Shown: positions 1 to 6,213 of the stretch, in pieces
Layout: each line of letters begins with the position of its first letter
Position numbering within the stretch: the first letter of the stretch is position 1
Source: Balneolales bacterium
GTDB taxonomy: Bacteria; Bacteroidota; Rhodothermia; Balneolales; Natronogracilivirgulaceae
NCBI GenBank assembly: GCA_007131625.1
Contig: SLQC01000075.1
Coordinates: 1-14,203, forward strand
DNA length: 14,203 nucleotides
Direction of reading: 5' to 3'
Position numbers and translations under genes: made by a program
The notes under the pieces: generated by a model
Told to the model about the DNA's origin: nothing
Databases searched by the model: none
The model's input: only the letters and a program-made list of their open reading frames with translations

Positions 1-38
1 CCACCAATGTTCCACCAAGCATTTGTTTGTTGAAAGCC

Positions 39-71
39 AAGTTACTGAACCCAAATGAGTTACAGTAACTT
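39..71. repeat. Inverted repeat downstream of tRNA-Leu
   Basis: AAGTTACTG at 39-47 pairs perfectly with CAGTAACTT at 63-71 across a 15-base loop, a 9-bp stem. On the plus strand it runs into CTTTTCGCTTT, a weak T-rich tail, so it could end a plus-strand transcript entering from the left. Read on the minus strand it would lie just after the tRNA but has no T run. The first 20 bases also hold CCACCAA twice (1-7 and 12-18). No gene can be assigned in 1-86. Confidence 0.35.
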
Positions 72-86
72 TTCGCTTTCGATCGG

Positions 87-170
87 TGCCCTGGACTGGA
101 CTCGAACCAGCACGCCAATTAAGGCACTACCCCCTCAAGATAGCGTGTCTACCAATTCCACCACCAGGGC
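87..170 (-). tRNA. tRNA-Leu (anticodon GAG)
   Basis: On the minus strand this folds as a class II tRNA. The acceptor stem is GCCCTGG/CCAGGGC with discriminator A. The D arm contains TGGTGGAATTGGTAGACA, typical of leucine tRNAs. The anticodon stem CTATC/GGTAG encloses the loop TTGAGGG with anticodon GAG (plus positions 134-136). A long variable arm has a TGCC/GGCG stem. The T arm is GCTGG-TTCGAGT-CCAGT. The 84-base length fits a leucine tRNA. GAG reads CUC and CUU codons. The 3' CCA is not encoded, because the next bases read CCG. It lies 68 bases downstream of a minus-strand protein gene, so it could be read through or have its own promoter. Confidence 0.95.
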
Positions 171-182
171 ATTTGAGAGTAG

Positions 183-220
183 ATTATAAATATACGACGA
201 TCAGATCGACATTCGCAACC
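183..220 (-). promoter_or_regulatory. Possible tRNA-Leu promoter
   Basis: The minus strand carries TATATTTATAAT (plus 183-194) about 12 bases before the tRNA 5' end. It holds both a TATAAT hexamer and a TATATTTA resembling the Bacteroidota -7 element TAnnTTTG. A TTG about 21 bases further upstream would suit the -33 element of that consensus. An 11-base palindrome, CGATCAGATCG (198-208), sits between them. The match is suggestive only. Confidence 0.3.
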
Positions 221-238
221 TCGTGGAGGGAATCCTGG

Positions 239-463
239 CTAATTATTCTTGTCGGCGGACTTTCGGGGAATTTCTTCAAATTCGGCGTCTTCGATGTGGT
301 CAAAACGGGATGCATCGTCACTCGTCGAAGTGCCGGATCGCTGAGGACCTTGCCTGCTGTTTACCCGGGAGCGTCGTTGCGCCGGTGATTCGGTCAGCAC
401 CAGGCGGAGTGCGATCCGGATCACGAGATAGATAATTAAAATGATTATGACTAAACGCAACAT
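239..463 (-). CDS. Small membrane-anchored protein (DUF4834-like)
   Basis: This is a 74-residue protein. Residues 2-23 are a hydrophobic helix (LVIIILIIYLVIRIALRLVL). A basic, Ser/Arg-rich linker follows (about 29-45), then an acidic C-terminal part with FDHIEDAEFEEIP. The shape is a single N-terminal membrane segment plus a short cytoplasmic tail with an IEDAEFEE motif. It resembles the small DUF4834-type proteins I associate with Bacteroidota; that family call is from memory and the function is unknown. Its ATG lies 3 bases after the kinase stop codon, with a GAGGT Shine-Dalgarno-like sequence inside the end of the kinase gene, so it is probably translated with it as the last gene of the dnaA-fol-dNK run. 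Confidence 0.75.
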   Translation of the reverse strand: MLRLVIIILIIYLVIRIALRLVLTESPAQRRSRVNSRQGPQRSGTSTSDDASRFDHIEDAEFEEIPRKSADKNN

Positions 464-466
464 GGG

Positions 467-1105
467 TTACCTCGGAATGATGTGGGTGGTATTGCTACGC
501 AGTGGCTGTAGAAATATTTCATCTTCAATATACTTCAAATGTGATTCATCCCGTACGAAATCGACCTCGCTGGCATTTACAATGAGAAGCGGTGATCTCG
601 TATAATGATGAAAAAAATGGTTATAGGCATCGTTCAGTTCTTCAATATAAACACGTGAAATCTCCTTTTCATAGGGACGGCCGCGCGCTTTGATATTCTG
701 CATCAGGCGGTCGACAGTTGACTGGATGAAAACAACAAGATCGGCTTTTGCAGCGATGCTGTTCATAATACCGTATATGCTGTCATACAACGCCATTTCA
801 TCACCAGATAAGTTGAGTCGGGCGAAGATCCGGTCTTTTTCGAAGAGGTAATCCGAAATCACCATCTCCTGAAACAAATCCCGGTTACGCAAGACTTCCT
901 GCTGCTTGAAGCGGCTGGCAAGGAATGCCAGCTGGGTCTGGAAGGCATAACGCTCGCGATCCTCATAAAAGTGAGGCAGAAACGGATTTTCTTCGAATTG
1001 TTCAAGGACCAGCCTTGCATTATGCCGCTCGGAAAGCAGTCGGGCCAGAGAAGTTTTTCCGACGCCAATTACCCCTTCAATAGCAATAAAGTCATATCGA
1101 TTCAT
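467..1105 (-). CDS. Deoxynucleoside kinase (dNK family)
   Basis: This 212-residue cytoplasmic enzyme should phosphorylate a deoxynucleoside at its 5' position using ATP, in the salvage route to dNTPs. The P-loop is at residues 11-19 (GVIGVGKTS). The likely catalytic glutamate lies in EQFEENPFL (35-43). The substrate/Mg motif region is SDYLFEKDRIFA (84-95), the counterpart of the family's DRS/ERS motif. The arginine-rich lid is KARGRPYE (139-146). Length and motif order match the deoxyadenosine/deoxyguanosine kinase group, but the preferred base cannot be read from the sequence. The gene follows folK by 10 bases and has no clear Shine-Dalgarno. Thymidylate kinase is less likely, because DLVVFIQ followed by the RGRPYE lid is typical of the dNK family. 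Confidence 0.9.
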   Translation of the reverse strand: MNRYDFIAIEGVIGVGKTSLARLLSERHNARLVLEQFEENPFLPHFYEDRERYAFQTQLAFLASRFKQQEVLRNRDLFQEMVISDYLFEKDRIFARLNLSGDEMALYDSIYGIMNSIAAKADLVVFIQSTVDRLMQNIKARGRPYEKEISRVYIEELNDAYNHFFHHYTRSPLLIVNASEVDFVRDESHLKYIEDEIFLQPLRSNTTHIIPR

Positions 1106-1115
1106 AATGGAAAAA

Positions 1116-1607
1116 CTACCAAATTACCCTTGTTTTAAAAACTTCAATTTTTGGAGCAGTCGCAATCAGGGAATTTATGGATTGTCCAGATCGGAAATCA
1201 AAAAAAAAAAAAAAAATTTCAGACAGAGGCTGCAGCACAAATAACCTCTTATCATATTCGGGATGGGGTACATGCAGGCGTTGCTGCGAGATGATCTGCC
1301 GATCATAGTCGATGATGTCGAGGTCAATGGTTCTGTTTGCCCAGCGTGGAGCCGACGGATCTCGTCCATACCGCTGTTCATACTGTTTCAGCTGCTCCAA
1401 CAGTTCAAGAGGAGGCAGCATGGTCCGCATGCAACAAACTGCGTTAAAATAGCTATGGGTGGAGGCTTCACCAACTGGCTCTGTTTCGTAAATGGACGAT
1501 GCGACAAGCGGATCGGTACTCATATCTGATAAAAACCGCCTGGCATTTGAAAGATGGGACTTCCGGTCACCAAGATTGGAACCTAAAGCAATTACAACTT
1601 GGGCCAT
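1116..1607 (-). CDS. folK: HPPK, folate biosynthesis (2-amino-4-hydroxy-6-hydroxymethyldihydropteridine pyrophosphokinase)
   Basis: FolK transfers pyrophosphate from ATP to 6-hydroxymethyl-dihydropterin, the step after FolB in folate synthesis. The 163-residue product has the family landmarks: IALGSNLGDR (6-15), YETEPVG (40-46), FNAV (54-57), and the signature RWANRTIDLDIIDYD (88-102) with its metal-binding aspartates. HVPHPEYDKRLFVLQPLSEI (112-131) follows. Family members usually have something like APDF after EI; here residues 132-136 are five phenylalanines encoded by a continuous run of T. The start ATG lies inside the end of folB with a 16-base overlap, so the two are translationally coupled. 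The reading frame is intact as given, and the tract falls after the catalytic signature, near the C-terminus. Confidence 0.93.
   Translation of the reverse strand: MAQVVIALGSNLGDRKSHLSNARRFLSDMSTDPLVASSIYETEPVGEASTHSYFNAVCCMRTMLPPLELLEQLKQYEQRYGRDPSAPRWANRTIDLDIIDYDRQIISQQRLHVPHPEYDKRLFVLQPLSEIFFFFFDFRSGQSINSLIATAPKIEVFKTRVIW
1200..1216 (-). repeat. 17-base homopolymer (T17 in the folK coding strand)
   Basis: There are 17 consecutive A on the plus strand, read as T17 in folK. In frame it encodes the end of an Ile codon plus five Phe codons. Gaining one T would create TGA directly after the Phe run. Losing one T would shift the frame and stop at TAA after LISDLDNP. Both follow directly from the bases. 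The run is a strong candidate for polymerase slippage, or for a sequencing or assembly length error. Confidence 0.95.
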
Positions 1608-1954
1608 TGACTTCTGACTTCAGTATATTCGCAGGAGGGGGACATGGGAGGATGCAGTTTTCTGACCGCCACTTCAATTTTCTGAACCCCGGGATACTCC
1701 TGGATCAGTGATTCCCCGATGGTGAACAGCAAAGTCTCGATCAACTTAACTGATTCACCCAGCATGATGTCACGGACTATGGAAGCGGCATGGCTATAGT
1801 CAACTGTCTGCGACAAATTGTCTTCTGCGGCAGCTTTTGCAAGGGGAACCCAAAGTAACACGTCGACCTCAAAATCGTTCCCTTTTTCCCGTTCTTCCGT
1901 ATGATAACCGTGAAGGCTGTGAAATTCCAGATTTTTAATTGTAATACAGTCCAT
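1592..1954 (-). CDS. folB: Dihydroneopterin aldolase
   Basis: FolB cleaves 7,8-dihydroneopterin to 6-hydroxymethyl-dihydropterin and glycolaldehyde, supplying FolK's substrate. The 120 residues match the family length. Visible landmarks are IKNLEFHSLHGYHTEEREKG (6-25), the FEVDV strand (28-32), TVDYSHA (50-56) with the conserved tyrosine, and LIETLLFTIGESL (71-83) with the conserved glutamate. EVAVRKLHPPM (94-104) carries the catalytic lysine K99. It starts 11 bases after the dnaA stop codon and overlaps the next gene, folK, by 16 bases, so the pair should be made together. A GTP cyclohydrolase or folP is not visible nearby. Confidence 0.93.
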   Translation of the reverse strand: MDCITIKNLEFHSLHGYHTEEREKGNDFEVDVLLWVPLAKAAAEDNLSQTVDYSHAASIVRDIMLGESVKLIETLLFTIGESLIQEYPGVQKIEVAVRKLHPPMSPSCEYTEVRSQWPKL

Positions 1955-1965
1955 TTTTGCACCGA

Positions 1966-3471
1966 TTACATACTTGCAAGTTCGATTCGCTGTTGTATGT
2001 CTCTGATGATCTGCTGGAATTTTGGACTGGTATCCAGCCGGTTCTCGACTGATGTAATTGCATGTATAACGGTGGAATGATCCCGGCCGCCGAAATGAAG
2101 GCCGATTGTTTTCAGACTCGATTTAGTCATGGTTTTGGACAAATACATAGCTATCTGGCGGGCTTCCACAATCTCCTGCTTCCTGGTTTTTTCCCGTACT
2201 TTGTTGGAGTCAATGCCGAAATAGTCGCAAACCAGACGCTGAATATCTTCGATGGAAATATGCTTTTTGGTCTCCTTGATCAGATCCTTCAAAATCCGCT
2301 TGGCCATGGGCAGATCGATGTTGTCGATTTTTTGCAGAGAGGCCGTTGCCAAAAGCTTGATTATGGCACCCTGGAGATCACGGATACTGGATTTAAAATT
2401 ATGTGCGATGAATTCGAAAATGGATACATCGAACTCGATGCCGTTTTCAAACGATTTTTTCTCCAGTATTGCGTACCGGGTTTCGTAATCGGGCATCTGC
2501 AAGTCGGCGCTCAGTCCCCAGTTGAACCGGGAGATCAGCCGCTCTTCAATATCCGGCACATCTTTGGGTGCCCGGTCGCTGGTCAGGATGATCTGTTTTC
2601 CCTCCTGGTGAAGCGCGTTGAAAATATGAAAAAACTCCTCCTGCGTTTTCTCCTTTCCGCTGAAAAACTGAATATCGTCGACGATCAGGACATCAATATT
2701 CCGGTAAAACATGGAGAAATCACGGGCACGGTTATTCCGGATCGCATGCACAAATTCGTTGGTAAACTGGTCGGACGAGATGTATAATATGGAAAATTCA
2801 TCTCCGTAATCCTGGCGGATTTTGTTCCCGATACTCTGCACGAGATGGGTTTTTCCGAGTCCGACACCTCCGTATATAAAGAATGGATTGAACGAATTCT
2901 TCCCTGGGTTATCCGCAATGGCAATAGCCGCCGATCGTGCCAGACGGTTACAGTCGCCCTCTATAAAATGATTGAAAACATAGTTTTCGTTGAGATTTGG
3001 TTCGATGTGATTCTTCCGGATGCCGGGAATGACGAACGGATTCTGAATTGTGTCCGTTGCATAGGAGGCATCATACCCTCTTCCTGAGATGACCTGCTGT
3101 GTAGTAGTGTGGGATGTCGGCGGTGTGGATCGTTGCGGCATTCGAACCGACAGCTCGTGATTTTCCTGCTCAGTTTTCTCAAATACAATCGAATATTCAA
3201 ATCGCGCTCCCTGGCCCAGAATTTTGGTGATAGTAGAGCGCATTATAGTGTAATAGTGTTCCTCCAGCCACTCATACCAGAACTGGGACGGAACCTGAAT
3301 GGTTAGTGTTTTGTCATTCAATGCGACCGGTTTGATGGGATGGAACCAGGATTTGTACTTCTGGTAATTGATGTTGTCCCGGATTATCTCCAGACATTGC
3401 GCCCAAACTTCGCCCGCCGATAAATGGGTTACAGTTTGAGCTATTGTCGGTTTATTTTTTTCATCAACCAT
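1966..3471 (-). CDS. dnaA: Chromosomal replication initiator DnaA
   Basis: DnaA is the AAA+ ATPase that binds DnaA boxes, melts the origin and helps load the replicative helicase. All four domains are visible in the 501 residues. Domain I is about 20-100 (EVWAQCLEIIRDNINYQKYKSWF region). A Thr/Ser/Gln-rich linker is about 101-160. Domain III has Walker A GGVGLGKT (201-208), Walker B VLIVDDIQFF (261-270) and the arginine-finger segment RLISRFNWGL (311-320). Domain IV ends with the DnaA-box recognition signature GGRDHSTVIHA (461-471). The ATG at 3471 gives a normal N-terminus. The gap in front of it contains DnaA boxes, which fits both autoregulation and an origin. dnaN does not follow; folB does, 11 bases later. 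The usual dnaA-dnaN-recF order is therefore broken here. Confidence 0.98.
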   Translation of the reverse strand: MVDEKNKPTIAQTVTHLSAGEVWAQCLEIIRDNINYQKYKSWFHPIKPVALNDKTLTIQVPSQFWYEWLEEHYYTIMRSTITKILGQGARFEYSIVFEKTEQENHELSVRMPQRSTPPTSHTTTQQVISGRGYDASYATDTIQNPFVIPGIRKNHIEPNLNENYVFNHFIEGDCNRLARSAAIAIADNPGKNSFNPFFIYGGVGLGKTHLVQSIGNKIRQDYGDEFSILYISSDQFTNEFVHAIRNNRARDFSMFYRNIDVLIVDDIQFFSGKEKTQEEFFHIFNALHQEGKQIILTSDRAPKDVPDIEERLISRFNWGLSADLQMPDYETRYAILEKKSFENGIEFDVSIFEFIAHNFKSSIRDLQGAIIKLLATASLQKIDNIDLPMAKRILKDLIKETKKHISIEDIQRLVCDYFGIDSNKVREKTRKQEIVEARQIAMYLSKTMTKSSLKTIGLHFGGRDHSTVIHAITSVENRLDTSPKFQQIIRDIQQRIELASM

Positions 3472-3516
3472 TTAAAAACGCATTATTCTGCTTGACATTT
3501 TCAGTTATACAATCAG

Positions 3517-3525
3517 TTATCCACA
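3517..3525 (+). promoter_or_regulatory. DnaA box 1 (TTATCCACA)
   Basis: This is an exact copy of the strong DnaA-box sequence TTATCCACA, 46 bases upstream of the dnaA start codon. It is well placed both for origin binding and for repression of dnaA by its own product. Confidence 0.8.
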
Positions 3526-3613
3526 CCAAAAAATTCTCAACTTTCCCATCTCGACTGGAAGATGCCAATATTTACTCCACTTGTCAATTAAAGTTAACCC
3601 GAATCCCGGACAC

Positions 3614-3622
3614 TTATCCACA
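3614..3622 (+). promoter_or_regulatory. DnaA box 2 (TTATCCACA)
   Basis: This is a second exact TTATCCACA in the same orientation, 97 bases from box 1. Its 3' end runs directly into the A+T-rich block, the arrangement expected of a box next to an unwinding element. Confidence 0.8.
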
Positions 3623-3677
3623 AATTAAAATAATTGTCATAATATTGTTTTTATTGTACTTAAATAATATTATTAAA
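3622..3677. other. A+T-rich block, possible DNA unwinding element
   Basis: Only 5 of 56 bases are G or C. It includes the perfect palindrome AATAATATTATT (3663-3674). It directly follows DnaA box 2. Composition and position suit the site where DnaA first opens the duplex, but that role is inferred. Confidence 0.55.
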
Positions 3678-3777
3678 GGAATGAAATGTATGCCTTAAAG
3701 TATGGAAGTTCGGCAAACAGTACAGTGCTGCAAGCTTTCAGAAAGAAGCATGCCGGAAAGAAAAAGTTTTAAACAAG

Positions 3778-3786
3778 TTATACACA
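3778..3786 (+). promoter_or_regulatory. DnaA box 3 (TTATACACA)
   Basis: TTATACACA fits the consensus TTWTNCACA. It has the same orientation as boxes 1 and 2 and lies on the other side of the A+T-rich block, 164 bases after box 2. Confidence 0.65.
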
Positions 3787-3859
3787 CTGATAATGTGCGA
3801 TTTGTGCGCCTCCCGTTATGATTTTACTAAGTAGCTGTGTTGCAATTTATTAAGAAATC

Positions 3860-4723
3860 TTAATTAAAATTCCCTTTAATGAATCGGTCTTTGCCGGAAT
3901 AGTCTTTGAGCAGTCTGCAGCGAAAAGGGTCTTTATTGCAAATCTTTAAAAGCTTATCGCCATGAACCTCATTGATTTCAAGATAAAAGGTACCGGTGGG
4001 AATAAGACTGTGATTACACAGGGTGATCAGGCTTCTGTAAACGGAAGGGACATCATCGGCCACAAGGGCGATTTCAGGTTCGTGAAGGTAGACCTGGTCG
4101 GTCAGCTCAGGGATATCCTCTTTTGTGATGTATGGAGGATTGGAAACGATGATATTGAATAGTGAGTCAGGGAGGTATGATTCTAAATCCGCATGTAGAA
4201 AGGTTGCATCGAGTTCCAGATCAACGGCATTCTGACGTGCCGTTTCAAGCGCATCAACGCTGATGTCGATCCCCGTAATCTGCCAGGAAGGCCGGGCTTT
4301 TTTTAGAGCCAGAGCAATGCAGCCGGACCCGGTACCGATATCAAGAACCTTGCAGGGTTGGTCATCGGTATGAGCCTGCAGGATTATATCGACCAGCTGT
4401 TCCGTTTCCGGGCGTGGAATGAGTACGCTCCTGTTAACGTGAAGTGTAATATTATAAAAATCGGTGTAACCCGTTATATATTGCAGCGGTTCATTATCGG
4501 CACGTCGCAATACCAACGGTTTGAGCCGGTCCAGTTCTTCGCGGCTCAGCGGACGGTCAAATTGCAAATACAAATCGAGTCGTTTCGACTCAAGAACATG
4601 CGCAAGCAACCATTCGATGCTAAGCCTGGGTGATGGGATCTTCTTTTTTTCAAAATAGTCCGTTGCCCATTCAAGCATCTGAACAATAGTCCAGTCTGAT
4701 GTTTTGGGGAATGTTCGATTCAC
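3860..4723 (-). CDS. prmC: Peptide chain release factor N5-glutamine methyltransferase
   Basis: PrmC (HemK) methylates the glutamine of the GGQ motif of release factors RF1 and RF2, using S-adenosylmethionine. The 287 residues comprise a helical N-terminal substrate-binding domain (about 12-85), the linker motif LIPRPETEQL (101-110), the SAM-binding glycine loop VLDIGTGSGCIAL (126-138), and the catalytic NPPY (195-198) that holds the target glutamine. The conserved HEPEIALVAD (214-223) follows. The chosen start is a GTG at 4723 that overlaps the stop of the upstream gene (GTGA, 4 bases), and the N-terminus then aligns normally; a later Met at residue 16 is the alternative. After the stop, a small TTAAGA/TCTTAA inverted repeat (3850-3863) is too weak to call a terminator. 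prfA is not next to it. Confidence 0.95.
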   Translation of the reverse strand: MNRTFPKTSDWTIVQMLEWATDYFEKKKIPSPRLSIEWLLAHVLESKRLDLYLQFDRPLSREELDRLKPLVLRRADNEPLQYITGYTDFYNITLHVNRSVLIPRPETEQLVDIILQAHTDDQPCKVLDIGTGSGCIALALKKARPSWQITGIDISVDALETARQNAVDLELDATFLHADLESYLPDSLFNIIVSNPPYITKEDIPELTDQVYLHEPEIALVADDVPSVYRSLITLCNHSLIPTGTFYLEINEVHGDKLLKICNKDPFRCRLLKDYSGKDRFIKGNFN

Positions 4724-5085
4724 ACTTCTTGCTTGTTCTGAACCGTCAGACCATATTGTTTGCTGAAATCAAGGATAAAATCGAGTATTTGATCATAGAC
4801 CGGCTGATCCTCCAATCCCTGCGAGCCACGAAATCCACTCTGTTTGCCTACATCAGCCAGATCAATCTGGATGGAAGAGGCGTATTCCGAATAAATACAG
4901 GTGACACACCGGGAGTTTTGAACTGTTGTATTCTGATCTTCGTATAAGAAAACACGGATATACTGTTGGTCTGTTAACTCTCTTTCAAAGTAATGAATAT
5001 GGGGAGTATCCTTATACATCACCTCGCCCATCCTCTGCAAAGTGGGTCTCGGACCAAAAATTTCGAATCTGTAAATCTTTGCCAT
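4720..5085 (-). CDS. Hypothetical protein, translationally coupled to prmC
   Basis: I do not recognise this 121-residue protein. It has no signal peptide or membrane segment. It begins MAKIYRFEIFGPRPTLQRMGEVMY and contains a paired-cysteine stretch RCVTCIYSEY (about residues 59-68). It looks like an alternating beta/helix cytoplasmic domain, with a C-terminal predicted helix DQILDFILDFSKQYGL (about 98-113). Its stop codon overlaps the prmC start by 4 bases, so the pair is very likely one operon with coupled translation. That makes a role near release-factor modification or translation conceivable, but this is only inference from position. ATG at 5085 is the natural start; no good Shine-Dalgarno is seen. 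Confidence 0.7.
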   Translation of the reverse strand: MAKIYRFEIFGPRPTLQRMGEVMYKDTPHIHYFERELTDQQYIRVFLYEDQNTTVQNSRCVTCIYSEYASSIQIDLADVGKQSGFRGSQGLEDQPVYDQILDFILDFSKQYGLTVQNKQEV

Positions 5086-5124
5086 AATTTTGTTTGATAA
5101 TTTGTCATACCATCTGAACTGGAA

Positions 5125-5149
5125 AATCGTTATTGTCGCTGAAACGATT
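5125..5149. promoter_or_regulatory. Inverted repeat in a divergent intergenic region
   Basis: AATCGTT (5125-5131) and AACGATT (5143-5149) form perfect 7-base arms separated by 11 bases. They lie between the minus-strand hypothetical/prmC pair and the plus-strand exported-protein gene. Placement between divergent genes suits an operator, but no regulator is indicated. A TAATTTTG at 5085-5092 matches the Bacteroidota -7 element TAnnTTTG on the plus strand, without a good -33 partner. Confidence 0.3.
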
Positions 5150-5256
5150 GTTACCTAAAAGGCATTATGAAAATACAACAGATTTTGTCTTTCGCAAGTA
5201 TCCCTTTTCGACAGGTTGGTTTCCAGAATTTTGCCATTTATACTATCTCCGATATA

Positions 5257-6069
5257 ATGATGCATACCAGATTTTTTTTACCAATCGTCATTTTGATGCT
5301 TATCATGATTCCGGTTGCTGTTTTGCAGGCACAGGAACAAGAACGGGTGGAACCGGAACTGGCGGATGCGGTAGCCCCACTATCGTACCTCGACTTCGAC
5401 ATTCGCAATGGAGCTGGTTTCCGGATTCAGCTGAATAACTTCGGCTTTGCTATAGGTGGTGAATATCACCGGGTGTTATCAAGAAATACCAAAGGACTGA
5501 TTGAATTACAGATCACTAATGTGCGGGATGAAAACGAGCAGACGTTTCAAAACTTCTGGGGCTACACGGTGATTCCAAACAAATACAACCGGATTATGGC
5601 GTTTCCGGTCAATTTAGGTGTGCAGAGACGCTTGTTTGCCAATCAGTTGTCTGATAATTTCCGGCTTTTTATGCATTTGTCCGGAGGGCCTTCTCCCGCT
5701 TATGTCTATCCCTATTTTGATGATTCCAGAGGGTATGGATTCCGTCTGCAAGGTCAACAGAATTATGATCAGTTTCAGGGATGGGGCGAAGGAGAATTTA
5801 TTCTGGGAGCATCTGGACAAATTTCTATAGGAGCCAACACAGGAGGTGATTTCGGAAATTTACAGTCCGTTCGGATAGGGTACCATTTTCAGTATTTCCC
5901 AGACGGGGTGCAGGTTATGGAACCGAATCGTCCAAACTTTGAGTATTTTGATCCTAATCCGTGGTTGGATCCTGCCGATCAGCACCCAGATGCCATTCTG
6001 CCGGCCGCAAGTAAGCAATTCTTCTTCGGCACTCCTCACATAACCTTTGTTTTTGGATCCATGTGGTAG
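5257..6069 (+). CDS. Exported hypothetical protein, probable outer-membrane beta-barrel
   Basis: From the ATG at 5257 this is a 270-residue protein beginning with a clear Sec signal peptide: MMHTR, then the hydrophobic core FFLPIVILMLIMIPVAV, then LQA|QEQ as a likely signal-peptidase site. The mature part is rich in alternating and aromatic residues with many Gly-Phe/Tyr turns and ends in FVFGSMW, the aromatic C-terminus typical of outer-membrane barrels. The frame stays open upstream to an ATG at 5167, but that would put 30 ordinary residues before the signal peptide, so I prefer 5257 (or the next ATG at 5260). No family is recognised. It stands alone, divergent from prmC's operon and 144 bases before eno, so it may be made independently. 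Confidence 0.75.
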   Translation: MMHTRFFLPIVILMLIMIPVAVLQAQEQERVEPELADAVAPLSYLDFDIRNGAGFRIQLNNFGFAIGGEYHRVLSRNTKGLIELQITNVRDENEQTFQNFWGYTVIPNKYNRIMAFPVNLGVQRRLFANQLSDNFRLFMHLSGGPSPAYVYPYFDDSRGYGFRLQGQQNYDQFQGWGEGEFILGASGQISIGANTGGDFGNLQSVRIGYHFQYFPDGVQVMEPNRPNFEYFDPNPWLDPADQHPDAILPAASKQFFFGTPHITFVFGSMW

Positions 6070-6156
6070 TCTCTCCGACGTGTGTTTTTTCGGGTCCGAT
6101 TGACAGGCATTCCGTCTTGGAAATAGCGGTGTCTGTACTTCCAAAATTGCAAAATA

Positions 6157-6190
6157 AAAGGTACCTTTCAGCCGTGTTTACAAACTGAAA
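6157..6190. promoter_or_regulatory. Palindrome and small hairpin before eno
   Basis: The perfect 12-base palindrome AAAGGTACCTTT (6157-6168) is followed by TTTCAG...CTGAAA arms (6166-6171 and 6185-6190) enclosing GTTTACAAAC. It lies 24-57 bases before the eno ATG. It could be an operator, a 5'-leader fold, or chance. No clear promoter hexamers were found in 6070-6213. Confidence 0.25.
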
Positions 6191-6213
6191 TTCTAAACAA
6201 ATCATTTTATATC

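Larger units (their letters stand above)
3472..3859. other. Candidate replication origin (oriC) between dnaA and prmC
   Basis: This 388-base stretch has no believable gene. It contains three exact matches to the DnaA-box consensus TTWTNCACA, all on the plus strand (3517-3525, 3614-3622, 3778-3786), plus a degenerate TTATACAAT at 3505-3513. The second box abuts a very A+T-rich block (3622-3677). A right-hand part (3690-3850) is more mixed in composition. Location next to dnaA, clustered boxes and an unwinding-like block are the usual marks of a bacterial oriC. The same boxes could also simply regulate dnaA, whose promoter must lie here; I could not identify it confidently. Confidence 0.7.

Noticed and set aside
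1..86. Possible integration site or second tRNA fragment beside tRNA-Leu
   Set aside because: CCACCAA repeats and a hairpin are present, but there is no partial tRNA duplication and no integrase in view. The window edge prevents any firm claim.
86..388. A 100-codon plus-strand frame
   Set aside because: It starts at the edge of the tRNA-Leu gene and runs through it and the antisense of the small membrane protein gene. It is not a protein gene.
1175..1381. A second minus-strand frame through folK that also reads the homopolymer
   Set aside because: It is the frame reached after loss of one T, and it lacks any folK or other motif. It matters only as the product of slippage, not as a gene.
2062..2787. 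A 241-codon open frame on the plus strand
   Set aside because: It lies entirely antisense to dnaA, whose frame is unmistakable. Its translation shows no domain and no plausible start context.
3444..3698. An 84-codon plus-strand frame crossing the dnaA start and the A+T-rich gap
   Set aside because: It overlaps the dnaA start and the DnaA boxes, and its sequence is what random A+T-rich DNA gives (Ile/Leu/Asn-rich). The origin reading explains the stretch better.
3836..3863. prmC terminator at the TTAAGA/TCTTAA inverted repeat
   Set aside because: The stem is only 6 A/T-rich pairs, overlaps the stop codon, and no T run follows on the minus strand.
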